The notes below the pieces were generated by a model. It ran no database searches. It had not been told where the DNA came from and worked only from the letters and a program-made list of their open reading frames with translations. A DNA stretch of 6,638 nucleotides from Sandaracinaceae bacterium (GTDB lineage Bacteria > Myxococcota_A > Polyangia > Polyangiales > Sandaracinaceae): NCBI GenBank assembly GCA_025056955.1, contig JANWYL010000169.1, positions 250 through 6,887 on the forward strand, in the 5' to 3' direction. A program made the translations under genes and the position numbers. Positions 4,845-6,638 of this stretch are shown here, one piece after another; position 1 is the stretch's first letter, and each line of letters begins with the position of its first letter.

Positions 4845-5735
4845 TCAAGCCCTGGCTTGTGGCGATTCCGAAGGTGGAGGGATAACTAGAAACGCAGGAA
4901 TCGATGGAGGGTTGCGGTGGACAGAGCGCCACAAAAGCACTCCACTGAGCTCCAAAGCCACTGCCCCGTACTGGGCAGGAGTGAGCCCAAAGTAGCGAGG
5001 GTCAGCACCAGGGACATCAGTTGCTCTTAAAAAATCCAAAAAAAATCGCACAGGTGCATAGATGAGTGGCAAAAGAGCAAGGAAAAAGCCTATTGGACGC
5101 TTTTGCAAAACAAGCCACGCAAAAAGAATCGACGCACCAAGTGCCCAAAAGGCCTCATAAAGCCCCAAGTCATGGCGGGTCACGTAAGGAGGAGAGCCCA
5201 CTTCATAATCCCGCACGCCCAGAAAGAAATCGGTGGGCCGGCCTGGGTGATCGTGAACCACGAAACACCCAAGTCGACCGAAAAACCAACCAAAAGGAAA
5301 AGCCCAAGCAATCGGATCCCCAACCACACGCGCATCGACAGAGAATCGCCGAGCGTAGCATAAAAGGCCCAACACAGACCCAATAAAACCACCAAACGAA
5401 GAAAGACCTTCCCAAATTCTCAGCATGCAGAAAGGATCACTCAGCAGCACTTCTGGCCGGTAAGCCAAAATCTCAACCCAGTGGGCGAAAATGAAAGCAC
5501 TGAGCAAGACGTAACCACCAGCTCCTGCAACGGCTTCTGGATGGATGCCCTGGGCCTGCGCCCTTCGTTTCGCAAGCAAAACACCCACCATCACACCCGT
5601 CGCCACAAGCAGGCCGAAAGGCTGTATCGCAAAGCCGGAAGGGGGTTCGAAGCGTAAACCTCCAATTTCTATTGTTGAAGTTGGAAGAGGAATCCAGAGC
5701 CCTTCAAGGCGGAACCAAGGAATGACCCCGCTCAC
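4845..5735 (-). CDS. lgt: Lgt-family prolipoprotein diacylglyceryl transferase, variant
   Basis: Lgt transfers diacylglycerol from phosphatidylglycerol to the lipobox cysteine of prelipoproteins in the inner membrane. The product, 296 residues from GTG 5735, shows about seven hydrophobic segments, including AIQPFGLLVATGVMVGVLLA, SSFGGFIGSVLGLLCY and IGFFLALLPLIYAPVRFF. Family landmarks are IWEGLSSFGGFIG, the signature region FGRLGCFVVHDHPGRPTDFF with conserved R154, and RFFLDFLRATDV...GLTPAQYGAVAL near the end. Against E. coli Lgt, H103 is F114, N146 is C157 and the E151 position is D162, so this is a variant form, possibly typical of the lineage. I chose GTG 5735 because AGAGGT lies 7 bases upstream and the protein then begins at the IPWF amphipathic part. 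The longer TTG start at 5777 overlaps yebC by 4 bases but has no ribosome site. Confidence is high for family, moderate for classical activity. Confidence 0.85.
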   Translation of the reverse strand: MSGVIPWFRLEGLWIPLPTSTIEIGGLRFEPPSGFAIQPFGLLVATGVMVGVLLAKRRAQAQGIHPEAVAGAGGYVLLSAFIFAHWVEILAYRPEVLLSDPFCMLRIWEGLSSFGGFIGSVLGLLCYARRFSVDARVVGDPIAWAFPFGWFFGRLGCFVVHDHPGRPTDFFLGVRDYEVGSPPYVTRHDLGLYEAFWALGASILFAWLVLQKRPIGFFLALLPLIYAPVRFFLDFLRATDVPGADPRYFGLTPAQYGAVALELSGVLLWRSVHRNPPSIPAFLVIPPPSESPQARA

Positions 5736-5773
5736 CTTCTTACCTCTGCATGGGGATGCACCTGAAAACAACT

Positions 5774-6502
5774 TCAAGCGAGGGTGCTGAACACCCGTTG
5801 CACATCATCGTCCTGCTCAAGCGCATCGATGAGCTCAAGGACTTCGTTGGCCTTTTCTTCGGGAAGCTCAATGGTGGTGGCCGGGATGTATTCGGGCTCA
5901 GCAGAAATTAAAGGCAACTTCAATGCTTCAATCCGAGATTGAAGACGGGCGAAGTTTTCAAAAGCACAACGCATGATAACAACCGGTTCGCCCTTCTCTC
6001 CTACTCCTTCACCCATCTCTTCAAGGCCATGGTCGATCAGGTCAAGCTCCACCTCATCATGGTCATAGCCGTTGGGGGAAAGACGAAACACCCCCATGTG
6101 CCTGAAAAGGTAAGCAACAGAACCAGCACTCCCCAGGCTACCCCCATGGCTTCTAAAAACCGAGCGTACGTTTGACACTGTGCGTTGAGGGTTATCGGTT
6201 AACGTCACCACAAGGAGTGCAACACCGTGTGGCGCGTACCCCTCATAAAGCACCTCTTCGTAGCTTTTACCCTCCTGATCTTGCCCTGATGCTCGACGAA
6301 TCGCCGCTTCTACCTTGTCTTTTGGCATGTTGGCAGTCCTCGCGTTCTGGAGAGCCCTTCGAAGCGCAGGGTTATGCTCTGGGTGGGGGCCCCCTTGTTT
6401 CACGGCAACCGCGATTTCCCTTGCAATCCGGGTAAAAGCCTTGGACATTCGATCCCATCGAGCAAACATGGTGTTTTTGCGCTTTTCGAAAAATCTTCCC
6501 AT
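5774..6502 (-). CDS. yebC: YebC/PmpR/TACO1 family protein
   Basis: The 242-residue protein is full length for the family. It opens with [20 protein letters not shown] and continues [18 protein letters not shown]. Then come [67 protein letters not shown] and the terminal [16 protein letters not shown]. Proteins of this family were long annotated as transcription regulators; recent work on bacterial YebC and mitochondrial TACO1 links them to translation, easing ribosome stalls at proline-rich stretches. Nothing in the sequence decides between the roles here. ATG 6502 is supported by GAGGAG about 8 bases upstream. It is the first complete gene of the minus-strand run that continues into the lgt-like gene, 38 bases on (or overlapping if the TTG start of lgt is used). 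All core motifs are intact. Confidence 0.93.
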   Translation of the reverse strand: MGRFFEKRKNTMFARWDRMSKAFTRIAREIAVAVKQGGPHPEHNPALRRALQNARTANMPKDKVEAAIRRASGQDQEGKSYEEVLYEGYAPHGVALLVVTLTDNPQRTVSNVRSVFRSHGGSLGSAGSVAYLFRHMGVFRLSPNGYDHDEVELDLIDHGLEEMGEGVGEKGEPVVIMRCAFENFARLQSRIEALKLPLISAEPEYIPATTIELPEEKANEVLELIDALEQDDDVQRVFSTLA

Positions 6503-6638
6503 TGCTCGACTCCTCGCTCAGTTTTATTTTACGAAGACCAGCGAAAAGCTCATTCGATCCTTGAGCCCTTCAGGCTGCTTATTCGGTTAAGAGGCTGCTC
6601 GGGAGGCAAGCGGGCCAAAGGATGGGAACGGTCGTATA
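6503..6638 (-). promoter_or_regulatory. Upstream region of yebC
   Basis: This stretch carries the yebC ribosome site. Further up is a weak stem, GCTCA/TGAGC (6548-6552 with 6562-6566), followed on the minus strand by TTTT, which might end an upstream minus-strand gene. The AT-rich TAAAATAAAA at about 6523-6532 (minus strand) could be a -10 region. One minus-strand frame is open from the window edge to a TGA just beyond this stem (28 codons, YDRSHPLARLPPEQPLNR...), but I cannot show that it is coding. Confidence 0.3.

Noticed and set aside
6385..6394. Perfect palindrome GGGGGCCCCC
   Set aside because: It lies inside yebC and is accounted for by the Gly-Gly-Pro codons of the conserved KQGGPHPE segment.

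Overview
The window looks like bacterial chromosome, probably from a Myxococcota or related deltaproteobacterial lineage. This is an inference from protein style. The RCC1-type repeat protein carries paired cysteines, YebC begins with the [23 protein letters not shown] form, and the Lgt-like protein has a GRLGCF...HDHPG motif in place of the enterobacterial GRLGNFINGE. Most of the window is GC-rich (sample lines counted by eye reach about 60-68% GC). One gene, at 2777-3544, is clearly AT-rich (sample lines about 30-42% GC).

Layout. Positions 1-363 (+) are the end of an RCC1-repeat protein that starts outside the window. It converges on 419-994 (-), a GTP cyclohydrolase I family protein (FolE) with several changed active-site positions. 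Divergent from folE and separated by a leader is comM (1169-2731, +), the YifB/ComM AAA+ helicase linked to natural transformation. Forty-five bases later, in the same direction, is an AT-rich gene for a short, divergent RecA paralogue (2777-3544, +). It converges on a minus-strand gene run read from the right edge: yebC (6502-5774), an Lgt-like membrane enzyme (5735-4845), a CysO/MoaD-type ubiquitin-like sulfur carrier (4765-4490), a 111-residue remnant of an E1/MoeB/ThiF enzyme (4493-4158) and a JAMM metallopeptidase of the Mec type (4151-3648).

How the genes may work together. The last three minus-strand genes are tightly packed (a 4-base overlap, then a 6-base gap) and form a sulfur-carrier module: a ubiquitin-like protein, what should be its activating enzyme, and a JAMM peptidase. 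The activating enzyme keeps only the N-terminal E1 signature and has lost the nucleotide-binding glycine motif and everything after it, yet its frame is open and coupled. The carrier ends Gly-Gly-Lys, so the peptidase may be needed to expose the Gly-Gly end. The second point of interest is comM followed by a RecA-like ATPase without normal DNA-binding loops. ComM works with RecA on incoming DNA in other bacteria, so a functional pairing is plausible, but the composition shift also allows chance insertion of a foreign gene. FolE and the Lgt-like protein both show substitutions at residues that matter in the E. coli enzymes.
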